From assembly GCA_001552895.1 (NCBI GenBank), contig KQ959643.1, forward strand, positions 40,981 to 104,980: a stretch of DNA of 64,000 nt, in the 5' to 3' direction. The notes under the pieces are model-generated. The model did no database searches. It was given only the letters and a program-made list of their open reading frames with translations, and had not been told where the DNA came from. Positions 25,855 through 33,600 of the stretch are shown here, in pieces (position 1 is the stretch's first letter; each line of letters opens with the position of its first letter). The position numbers and the translations under genes were made by a program. Source of the stretch: Tissierellia bacterium KA00581 (GTDB lineage Bacteria > Bacillota > Clostridia > Tissierellales > Peptoniphilaceae).

Positions 25855-26735
25855 TGGCAGGATGGAGAACAATATTAATAACACAAAGATGTAAGCTTGA
25901 TTTAAGATATAACAACATGAACATTAGAATAAATGACAGTTTAAAACAAGTTAATATTCAAGAAATAGGTGTGCTTATTATAGAAAGCACATCTGTTTCT
26001 CTAACTACATCTTTACTTAGTGAACTTATGAAAAATAAAATAAAAGTTATTTTTTGCGATGAAACACATAACCCACAATCAGAGCTTGTTTCTTATTATG
26101 GAGGATATGACCAAAGCGAGAGGATAAAAAGCCAAATTTCATGGAGTAATGAAATAAAAGAAAATCTTTGGACTATAATCGTATCGGAAAAAATAAAAAA
26201 GCAAATGGAAGTTTTAAAATATTTTAACATTAAAGAATATAAACTTTTAGAAAATTATATGTTTCAAGTAGAACATTTTGATATAACAAATAGAGAAGGA
26301 CATGCTGCAAAAGTGTATTTTAATTTACTTTTTGGAGTTGATTTTAATAGAGATGACAAAGAAAATGTTATAAATATGGCATTAGACTATGGATATTCTA
26401 TTTTACTTTCTCTTTTTAATAGAGAAATTGTTAGTAATGGCTATATAACAAATATTGGACTATTTCACAAAAATAAATTTAATCATTTTAATTTATCCTG
26501 TGATTTAATGGAGCCTTTTAGACCTTTAGTTGATAAAATGGTTGTAGAAATGAATATTAAAAATTTTTCTACAGAAGAAAAAAGACATTTACAAAAGATT
26601 CTATCAACACAATTATTTATAAAAAATAAACAATTTTTTTTGCAAGATGTTGTAAGAATTTATACAAAAAGTATCTTAGATGCATTAGATGAAAATAGTT
26701 TAGATGATATATGGTTTTACGAAAATGAGTTATAG
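25854..26735 (+). CDS. cas1: Cas1 integrase, type II
   Basis: This 293-aa metal-dependent integrase, with Cas2, inserts new spacers at the leader end of the array. It opens with the type II MAGWRTILITQRCKLD; the expected metal ligands lie in TNREGHAAKVYF (Glu, near residue 148), in GLFHKNKFNHFNLSCDL (His) and in MEPFRPLVD. The length is normal for type II-A. The ATG shares one base with the cas9 stop codon, so translation is probably coupled. It ends 11 bases inside cas2. Confidence 0.97.
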   Translation: MAGWRTILITQRCKLDLRYNNMNIRINDSLKQVNIQEIGVLIIESTSVSLTTSLLSELMKNKIKVIFCDETHNPQSELVSYYGGYDQSERIKSQISWSNEIKENLWTIIVSEKIKKQMEVLKYFNIKEYKLLENYMFQVEHFDITNREGHAAKVYFNLLFGVDFNRDDKENVINMALDYGYSILLSLFNREIVSNGYITNIGLFHKNKFNHFNLSCDLMEPFRPLVDKMVVEMNIKNFSTEEKRHLQKILSTQLFIKNKQFFLQDVVRIYTKSILDALDENSLDDIWFYENEL

Positions 26736-27045
26736 ATTTATGAGAATATTATTATTTTTTGATTTACCAACTTTAGAAAGTGAAGATTTAAAAGAGTATA
26801 GACATTTTAGAAAATTTTTAATAAGTAACGGATTTATAATGCTACAAAAGTCTTGTTATGTAAAAATGCTTTTAAATTCAACCTCTACAGATAATTTCTT
26901 ATCTAAACTAAATAAAAATCTACCTCAAAAAGGACTTGTTCAAGTAATTACAATAACAGAAAAGCAATTTCAAAAAATGAAAACTTTAGTTGGACAATAC
27001 AATAACACAATTTTAGATAGTGATGAAAGGATAGAAATATTTTGA
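26725..27045 (+). CDS. cas2: Cas2, type II
   Basis: This 106-aa ferredoxin-fold protein bridges two Cas1 dimers in the integration complex. I start it at ATG 26725, which gives the family-typical MSYRFMRILLFFDLP; the in-frame ATG at 26704 adds seven residues with no ribosome-binding site. The conserved Asp in LLFFDLP and the FRKFLISNGFIMLQKS segment are present. It overlaps cas1 by 11 bases and csn2 by 4, so the four cas genes form one coupled unit. Confidence 0.95.
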   Translation: MSYRFMRILLFFDLPTLESEDLKEYRHFRKFLISNGFIMLQKSCYVKMLLNSTSTDNFLSKLNKNLPQKGLVQVITITEKQFQKMKTLVGQYNNTILDSDERIEIF

Positions 27046-27707
27046 AATTACAATTAAAAAATTTTAATTTTAATGTTGATTTAGACGATAAAATTAATAC
27101 AATTATTATCGAAAATACAATTGAATATAGAAAAATAGTAAATTCATTTATTAACGAATTAAATGTTAAAGATGGAAATATATTATTATCAAAAGATATA
27201 GAGCTTTTAATGCCCGATAAATATTTATTTACTTTCTATGATTATTTTTCTTTTGATATTAATAAATATGCATTAAATAAATTTTATAAAAAATTAAAAG
27301 AAATATCTATGTTAGAATATTTACCTGAAACATCAAATTTAAAAAATAAAATAGAAGAATATGTATATAAAATTACCAAAGAATATGATTTATACTTAGA
27401 TATATCATGTGATTTAGATATTATTGAAATATTAAAGTCATTAAATGTAAAAATAAAACAATATGATAAATTATCCCTTGATAAAATTATAAACTATATG
27501 AACATAATAAGTGAAATTTTTAATATTAAACATTTTGTATTCATATCGCTTAAGAATTATTTTACAGAAAAAGAAATTCTTGACTTCTATAAATATATAA
27601 TATATAATGAATTTAATGTAGTCTTAGTTGAACCTAATAATGTAAAAACTATTCAAACTAAAGAAAAAACTTATATCATTGACAAAGACCTATGTGAAAT
27701 ATATTGA
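27042..27707 (+). CDS. csn2: Csn2, type II-A adaptation protein
   Basis: This 221-aa protein has the size of the short Csn2 group, which forms tetrameric rings on DNA ends and is required for spacer acquisition. N-terminal MKLQLKNFNFNVDLDDKINT, and position after cas2, fit; the C-terminal half (HFVFISLKNYFTEKEILDFY, then NVVLVEPN) matches the family's conserved part. The start is TTG 27042, overlapping the cas2 stop, with GAAAGG about 12 nt upstream. Its last codons contain a TTGACA that may be the -35 of the array promoter. Its presence fixes the subtype as II-A. Confidence 0.93.
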   Translation: MKLQLKNFNFNVDLDDKINTIIIENTIEYRKIVNSFINELNVKDGNILLSKDIELLMPDKYLFTFYDYFSFDINKYALNKFYKKLKEISMLEYLPETSNLKNKIEEYVYKITKEYDLYLDISCDLDIIEILKSLNVKIKQYDKLSLDKIINYMNIISEIFNIKHFVFISLKNYFTEKEILDFYKYIIYNEFNVVLVEPNNVKTIQTKEKTYIIDKDLCEIY

Positions 27708-27708
27708 T
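27680..27708 (+). promoter_or_regulatory. Candidate pre-crRNA promoter within the csn2 3' end
   Basis: A perfect -35, TTGACA (27680-27685), is followed by TATATT after 15 nt or TATTGA after 17 nt. It would start RNA about 45-50 nt before the first repeat. No better promoter is seen in the 53-nt leader. Confidence 0.5.
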
Positions 27709-27760
27709 TACATATTGGCTCATAACCATAAAAACTTTCACCTCAAATCTTTTATTTGAG
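27708..27760 (+). promoter_or_regulatory. CRISPR leader with leader-anchoring sequence
   Basis: The leader is only 53 nt from the csn2 stop to repeat 1. It ends in ATTTGAG (27754-27760), the leader-anchoring motif known from Streptococcus thermophilus type II-A arrays. CTCAAAT (27742-27748) is its inverted copy, forming a CCTCAAAT-ctttt-ATTTGAGG hairpin that touches the first repeat base. Confidence 0.8.
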
Positions 27761-28060
27761 GTTTGAGAGTAATGTAATCTACATAGGTACTAAGACCACG
27801 GAACTTTACTTAAAAATGCAACACTAAGTTTGAGAGTAATGTAATCTACATAGGTACTAAGACTAAAGTTGGGAAGTTTTTTACAACTATGTGTTTGAGA
27901 GTAATGTAATCTACATAGGTACTAAGACTTATAGGGGTGAAATACTTGTAACTATGCGTTTGAGAGTAATGTAATCTACATAGGTACTAAGACTTATGGA
28001 AATTATAAATAATGTTGATTGTCGGTTTGAGAGTAATGTAATCTACATAGTTACTAAGAT
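27761..28060 (+). CRISPR. Type II-A CRISPR array, 5 repeats and 4 spacers
   Basis: Five 36-nt repeats (each begins GTTTGAGAGT; four end GTACTAAGAC) lie at 27761-27796, 27828-27863, 27893-27928, 27958-27993 and 28025-28060. Spacers are 31, 29, 29 and 31 nt. The first four repeats are identical; the fifth has two changes (TAGGT to TAGTT, and final C to T), marking the distal end, so the csn2 side is the leader end. The repeat is the partner of the tracrRNA anti-repeat. No spacer origin can be determined here. Confidence 0.98.
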
Positions 28061-28112
28061 TTATGGTTTTGTTTATTTTTATAAATTTGTCTTTTGTATG
28101 TATTTGTTTTGC

Positions 28113-28141
28113 TTGACATTGTGTTTTATTTATGTTATTAT
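28113..28141 (+). promoter_or_regulatory. Promoter of rpmG-secE-nusG
   Basis: TTGACA-17-TATTAT, 52 bp after the last CRISPR repeat and 58 bp before rpmG. Confidence 0.75.
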
Positions 28142-28198
28142 CTTATGAGGATATAATCTATAGTTATGTCTAATTTGGTTTTTCAAGGAGGTGTTTGC

Positions 28199-28348
28199 AT
28201 GAGAGATAAGATTATATTGGCGTGTACGGAATGTAAAAACAGAAACTATAATACAAAGAAGAATAAGAAGGTTACTACTAATAGACTTGAGCTTAACAAG
28301 TATTGTAATTTTTGTAAAAAACACACTCTTCACAGAGAAACAAAATAG
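28199..28348 (+). CDS. rpmG: 50S ribosomal protein L33 (zinc-binding form)
   Basis: This 49-aa L33 has two Cys pairs (ACTECK and YCNFCK), so it is the C+ form that binds zinc. ATG 28199 follows AAGGAGG by 8 nt; a GTG-type upstream extension to 28166 has no support. It starts the widely conserved rpmG-secE-nusG order and lies right after the CRISPR array, with its own promoter. Confidence 0.96.
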   Translation: MRDKIILACTECKNRNYNTKKNKKVTTNRLELNKYCNFCKKHTLHRETK

Positions 28349-28370
28349 TTAATGAAATGGAGGAAGAGTT

Positions 28371-28577
28371 ATGGCAGTAAAAACTGTTGATCAAACTAAA
28401 GCGAAGTCCGGGTTTATGAAGGGCGTTCGTATTGAATTTAAAAAGATTGTTTGGCCTTCAAAAAAGAGTGTTTTTTATTACAGTCTTGCAGTAATTATAA
28501 TCTCTATAATCTGTTCTATTATGATTTGGGGATTTGATAACGTGTTAAAGAAATTGTTGGGTTTAATTATCCGTTAA
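28371..28577 (+). CDS. secE: SecE, preprotein translocase subunit
   Basis: This 68-aa essential clamp subunit of the SecYEG channel has the amphipathic segment FMKGVRIEFKKIVWPSKKSV (conserved E-KKI-WP) followed by a single membrane helix (about residues 39-62). The size is normal for Gram-positive SecE. GGAGG-like GAGGAAG precedes ATG 28371; nusG follows after 35 nt. Confidence 0.95.
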   Translation: MAVKTVDQTKAKSGFMKGVRIEFKKIVWPSKKSVFYYSLAVIIISIICSIMIWGFDNVLKKLLGLIIR

Positions 28578-28612
28578 TTATTAAGGAGGGAAAGGACTTT
28601 TAGTCCATTTGT

Positions 28613-29158
28613 ATGACAGAAGAATTAAAGGATATTAAAAAAGAAAAAGAAAAAGAAGCTAGATGGTATGCTATTCATACATATTCTGGTCACGAAAACA
28701 AAGTGAAGGCAAATATTGAAAAGTTGGTTATTAATCGTGGCAATGATATTGATATTTTTGAGATTGTTGTTCCTACGGTTAAGGAAGAAACAGAAACTGG
28801 AAAGGTTAAAGAAAAACAGTTATTTCCAGGCTATGTTTTAGTTAAAATGATTATAACGGATATTTCTTGGTATTTGGTTAGAAATACTAGGGGTGTTACA
28901 GGATTTGTAGGTTCTGGAAATAAACCTGTTCCGTTATCAGAAAAAGAAGTTGAAGCTCTTGGAGTTTCACAAAAACCATATAATGATGTGGACATAAAAC
29001 AAGGAGATTCTGTTACTATAATTAAAGGAGCGTTTAAAGATTTATCCGCTAAGGTTATAGAAGTCTCTGCAGACAATAGTAAATTAAAGGCTTTCGTTTC
29101 TTTATTTGGAAGAGATACACTTGCTGAATTAGATTTTAGCGATGTTGTTAAAAATTAA
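28613..29158 (+). CDS. nusG: Transcription termination/antitermination factor NusG
   Basis: This 181-aa factor binds RNA polymerase and modulates pausing and termination. It has an NGN domain (ARWYAIHTYSGHENKVKANIEK, then PGYVLVKM and VRNTRGVTGFVG) and a KOW domain (QGDSVTIIKGAFKDLSAKVIE). ATG 28613 is well supported by the frame, but the only good ribosome-binding site, AAGGAGGG (28583-28590), is 23 nt away, separated by a small hairpin, GGACT-ttt-AGTCC. The rplK-rplA pair follows 101 nt downstream. Confidence 0.95.
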   Translation: MTEELKDIKKEKEKEARWYAIHTYSGHENKVKANIEKLVINRGNDIDIFEIVVPTVKEETETGKVKEKQLFPGYVLVKMIITDISWYLVRNTRGVTGFVGSGNKPVPLSEKEVEALGVSQKPYNDVDIKQGDSVTIIKGAFKDLSAKVIEVSADNSKLKAFVSLFGRDTLAELDFSDVVKN

Positions 29159-29202
29159 ATTTGAAAATAATTTGAAAATATTCAAACACAAGATATACGA
29201 GA

Positions 29203-29233
29203 GTGGGAGGGGGGTAGCACCCCGAAAAACCAC
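29203..29233 (+). promoter_or_regulatory. Probable ribosomal protein L1 binding site in rplK leader
   Basis: GTGG (29203-29206) pairs with CCAC (29230-29233), enclosing a GAG / GAAAAA internal loop and a GGGG-tagca-CCCC helix. The plan, GTGGGAG plus a distal CCAC, resembles the L1 target in 23S rRNA and in L11-operon mRNA, where L1 represses translation. Confidence 0.7.
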
Positions 29234-29259
29234 ATTAGTTTTTAAGGAGGAACTATAAA

Positions 29260-29685
29260 ATGGCTAAGAAAGTACAAGCATTAGTAAAATTACAAATTCC
29301 AGCAGGAAAGGCAACTCCTGCACCACCAGTAGGTACTGCACTTGGACCTCATGGTGTAAATATAATGCAATTTACAAAAGAATTTAATGCAAGAACAGCT
29401 GATCAAGCTGGTTTAATTATCCCAGTTGTGTTAACTGTTTATCAAGACAGATCATTTACATTCATTACAAAGACTCCACCTGTACCTGTATTGATTAAGA
29501 AAAAATTAGGTATTGAATCAGGTTCAAAAGTACCTAATAAGACAAAAGTTGGTAATTTAACTAAAGATCAAGTTAGGGAAATTGCAGAGTTAAAAATGCC
29601 AGATTTAAATGCTGCAAGTATTGAATCAGCAATTAGTATGGTAAAAGGTACTGCAAGAAGTATGGGTATAACTGTAGAAGAGTAA
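29260..29685 (+). CDS. rplK: 50S ribosomal protein L11
   Basis: This 141-aa stalk-base protein contacts the GTPase-associated centre of 23S rRNA and the translation factors. It begins with the typical [20 protein letters not shown], with [14 protein letters not shown] in the N-terminal domain and [17 protein letters not shown] in the RNA-binding C-terminal domain. AAGGAGG precedes ATG 29260. A likely L1 site lies just upstream. Confidence 0.97.
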   Translation: MAKKVQALVKLQIPAGKATPAPPVGTALGPHGVNIMQFTKEFNARTADQAGLIIPVVLTVYQDRSFTFITKTPPVPVLIKKKLGIESGSKVPNKTKVGNLTKDQVREIAELKMPDLNAASIESAISMVKGTARSMGITVEE

Positions 29686-29691
29686 TATTAA

Positions 29692-29715
29692 GTGGGAGCG
29701 AAAAGCGAACACCAC
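29692..29715 (+). promoter_or_regulatory. Second probable L1 binding site, rplK-rplA intergenic
   Basis: GTGG (29692-29695) pairs with CCAC (29712-29715) around GAGC-gaaaa-GCGAACA. It has the same GTGGGAG entry as the site before rplK and ends 2 nt before the rplA ribosome-binding site (AGGAGG), so bound L1 would block its own translation. Confidence 0.7.
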
Positions 29716-29728
29716 AAGGAGGATATAG

Positions 29729-30424
29729 ATGAAAAAAGGTAAGAAATATTTAGAAAGTTTAAAATTAATAGATAAAGCAAACTTATACGATTTAAAAGAA
29801 GCTTGTGAATTAGCAGTAAAAACTTCAACAGCTAAATTTGATGAAACAGTTGAATTACATGTTAAATTAGGTGTTGATTCAAGACATGCTGATCAACAAG
29901 TAAGAGGAACAGTTGTATTACCTAATGGAACAGGTAAAACTTTAAGAGTTTTAGTTTTATGTAAAGAAAATAAAGTTAAAGAAGCTACTGAAGCTGGTGC
30001 TGACTATGTTGGTGCTGATGATTACATTCAAAAAATTCAAAATGAAAATTGGTTTGAATTTGATGTTATAGTTGCAACTCCAGATATGATGGGTGTTGTT
30101 GGTAGAATTGGTAAAATTTTAGGACCAAAGGGATTAATGCCTAACCCTAAATCAGGAACTGTTACTTTTAACATAGCAGATGCTGTAAAGGAAATAAAAT
30201 CAGGTAAAGTTGAATATAGAGTTGATAAAGCTAATATTATTCACTCTCCAGTTGGAAAAGTTTCATTTGGAGCTAAGAAAATTGAAGAAAATTTAAGAAC
30301 TTTGCTTTCAGCTATAGTAAAAGCAAAACCATCTGCTGCAAAAGGTAAATATTTAAAATCTATCACTATTGCAACAACAATGGGTCCTGGAATAAAACTT
30401 TCTTCTACAAAACTTGGAGAATAG
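29729..30424 (+). CDS. rplA: 50S ribosomal protein L1
   Basis: This 231-aa L1-stalk protein also acts as translational repressor of its own operon. Typical segments are [34 protein letters not shown] and [17 protein letters not shown]. It starts at ATG 29729 with AAGGAGG upstream. rplJ and rplL do not follow; a strong terminator closes the unit. Confidence 0.97.
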   Translation: MKKGKKYLESLKLIDKANLYDLKEACELAVKTSTAKFDETVELHVKLGVDSRHADQQVRGTVVLPNGTGKTLRVLVLCKENKVKEATEAGADYVGADDYIQKIQNENWFEFDVIVATPDMMGVVGRIGKILGPKGLMPNPKSGTVTFNIADAVKEIKSGKVEYRVDKANIIHSPVGKVSFGAKKIEENLRTLLSAIVKAKPSAAKGKYLKSITIATTMGPGIKLSSTKLGE

Positions 30425-30439
30425 TAAATTGATTAAATA

Positions 30440-30470
30440 AAAAGACTAGAATTTTTCTAGTCTTTTTTTA
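30440..30470 (+). terminator. Terminator after rplA
   Basis: AAAAGACTAGAA pairs with TTCTAGTCTTTT around a three-base loop, followed by T. Confidence 0.9.
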
Positions 30471-30607
30471 TTTAAAAAAATTTATTTTAAGCATAATAAA
30501 TTTCTATCTAAAATATAATAAATTTTTATTAAAAAAATATATTTAATAATTAGATTTTATAATTTCACTTAAAGACAAGGAAATATACATAAAAAATTAT
30601 AATTATA

Positions 30608-30636
30608 TTGACAAATTATATATGTATATGTATAAT
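30608..30636 (+). promoter_or_regulatory. Consensus promoter of giant surface-protein gene
   Basis: TTGACA-17-TATAAT is a full consensus match in an otherwise featureless AT-rich intergenic region, 50 bp before the start codon. Confidence 0.8.
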
Positions 30637-30685
30637 TAAATTATATTTTTTAATAAAAATATAATTTATTATGTGGAGGATAATT

Positions 30686-33600
30686 ATGAAAGTTAAGAAA
30701 AAATTTATTAGTTTAGCTTTAACAATTGCTTTATTACAAAGTCCAATTTTTTATGGTGTTTCTAGCGCTACAAAAATTTTGGCACAAGAAGAATATGTAA
30801 ATGTTCCAGATTATAATCTAAAAAGAGGTTTTTTAGAAGCTCTTAGGTCTTTAGAAAAAAATCACACTCCTGTTACAGATAGTGATATTAGGTCTGCAAA
30901 GTTTACAAAAAAAGATTTAGAAAAAATTGTTAATTTAAGTCCTGAAGTTTGTGTTGCTCACTGTGCAACCGAAGAGGGAGTTAAAATTCATGATTTAACT
31001 GGTATTGAATATTGTATTAATCTTGAAAGTTTATCTCTTGTAAATCAAAGAGTAACAGATATTTCCCCAGTTAAAAATTTAACTAAACTAAAAAAACTTG
31101 ATCTTAGAAATAATGCCGAAAAAGGAAAAGTTATAGAGGATATTTCTGCACTTAAAAAGCTTGTAAATCTTGAACAGTTAGATTTATCGCAGGCAAAAAT
31201 AAAAAATGTGGATTTTTTAAAAAATCTTAAAAAGTTAAAAAAATTAAATTTAATGTCAAACAAATTAACTGATATAAGTTTTTTAAAAGAATTTGTAAAT
31301 CTTACATATCTTGACCTTTCTTATAATAGGATAAATGATGTTACACCTTTAAATAATTTAGTAAATCTTGAAATTTTAAAGCTTTCTTGTAATCCGACTG
31401 CCATTGGGGGAGAAACTTTTGAAAAAATAAAAGATATTAGTTCTTTAAAAAATTTAAGAAATTTATCTGAATTTTCCATTTCAAATCATGATATAAAAGA
31501 TATTTCCGTTGTTAAAAATTTTAAAAATTTATCTTTTTTAGAAATTAATAATAATAAAATAGATGATTTTTCAGTTATTTTTAATTTGCCTAATCTTTCT
31601 AAAGCGTGGGTTATAGGAAATAAAGAAAATTTAACAAATGAGAATAAAGATTTTAAAGAAGCTAAAGAAATTTTTAATGCTTTAAATAAATCTTCTTTAA
31701 CTAAAAGTGATATTTCAAATATTGACTCTCTTTTAAATGCTAAGCCAAGTGTAAAAGCATTTTTTTCAAATGATAGAATTAAGTCTTTAGAAAATTTAAA
31801 AAATGATTTAAAGGTAAAAGAAAGTATTGAAAATAAAGTTTTTGATGATATAAAATTAGAACTAATTAAAGGAGAAATCTTAAAAGTAAAAAATCCTAAA
31901 GCAAAACAAATAACAGAGGGGTTTGATATTTCAAAGATAAAAAATAAACTTCCTAAAACTGTTGATGTTATTATAAAGAAAGAAAAAGATGAAGTTAAAG
32001 AAAAAACTTATGGTATCATTAAGAAAGATGAAAGAGATAGAGATATTTTAAGCTTTTTGCTTATTGATGAAAATAATAAAATAATTAAAGATGAAGTTTC
32101 TTTTACCTATGAAAAAGAAGGTAAAAAAACCATAAAATCAAAAGATGGATATTTAGATATTACAATTGATATGATGCAGACTATGCAAAATTTTGATACA
32201 AATTTTTCTCTTAATAGCACTAAATATAAACTGATTAATCCTTATAACCACAGTTTTGCATTTTCACTTGCAAAAACTACTCCAACAAAAATGAGAATGT
32301 TAAATGACAAAGCTTATTATGATCAGACAGATAGAGAGTTTGAAAAATTACTTGTTGTAAAATTACAAAAGGTAAGTGAAAATGAAACTGTAGATCCTAA
32401 TGAAGGTGAAAATCCAAAGGTTAAAAAAGATGAAAATATTGGAGTTAAAGATAAAAAACTTATTCTAAAAATTATAGATGAAAATGGTGCTTTAGTTACA
32501 GAGCCTACTTTAACTGCAAAAGATACTGAAGGAGTTTCTGGTATTGTAACTGCAAAGAAAGAAAATAATTATTATATTTTTAATATATCTGAAGATTATG
32601 AATACAATTTAATTTTTAATTCACAAAATTATGACCTTGTATCTAAGATAGACGGATTTAGTACAAGTTATCCAAATGGAGTTACTCATATAAAATTAAA
32701 TGGAATAAATACTAAAATTAAAGATATAGAAAATAAAGAAAATCGTGATGAATATTTTACAATAAAAGTAAAATCTAAAAATAATGTTACACCACTTCCT
32801 AAGCCAACACCTAATGTTCCAAAGAAAACTGCTGAGGGTGAATTTATTAAAAATAATAAAGGCGAAAGCTTAAAACTTTGTATAATTGATGAAAATAAAA
32901 ATACAGTTTTAGAAAATTTAACATTTTCATATGCTGGAAATGAAATCAAATCACATAGTGGTTACGCTACATTTTCATCAACTGGAAAAAATGAAGAAAA
33001 TGCAATAACTTTAAAATCAAATAATTATAAATTAAAATATGATTTTAAAATAACGTCATCAAATAGGTTTAAGGAGCTTTCAAAAATTTATGTTTATGAT
33101 GAAGAATCAAAAAAATATGTTAGTTTACCTTTAGTGGGACTTAAAAATAATCCAGTATTAAAACCTATTTTAGTTTTAGTTGTAGAAAAAAATAAAAATG
33201 GCTCTGAGTATAATAACAATGAAAATAAGCCTAATTCTAATGAAAATAATCAAAACCCACAAGATAAGGTCGGTATTAAAGACAATACAATTTTCTTTAA
33301 ATTAGTTGACGAAAAAGATAATGCTATAACAGATGTAAAATTACAAAGTTATTGTGCAGATTTTGATTTAACTAAAAATTTTGAAAATAAAGATGGATTA
33401 TTTTCTGTTAAAAATAGTGCAGAAGATGGAGAATTTACCTTAAAACTTATATCAAATAAATATGCTTTAAAAGAAAAAGTAAGCTATGAAACTAAGTCAA
33501 AGTATATAAATGGATTTATGCAAAGTTATTTTTCTAAGGTAACAAATGGAAATGAAGTGCTAACTTTAACTCAAGGGATGGATACAAAAAATATAAATGA

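Noticed and set aside
27864-27957. Spacers 2 and 3 look alike (both 29 nt, sharing AACTATG near the end).
   Set aside because: By hand only about 15 of 29 positions agree, not clearly above chance in AT-rich DNA. I do not claim related targets.
28061-28112. Further CRISPR repeats or a second array after the fifth repeat.
   Set aside because: The next 50 bp contain no repeat-like sequence, and the rpmG promoter follows.
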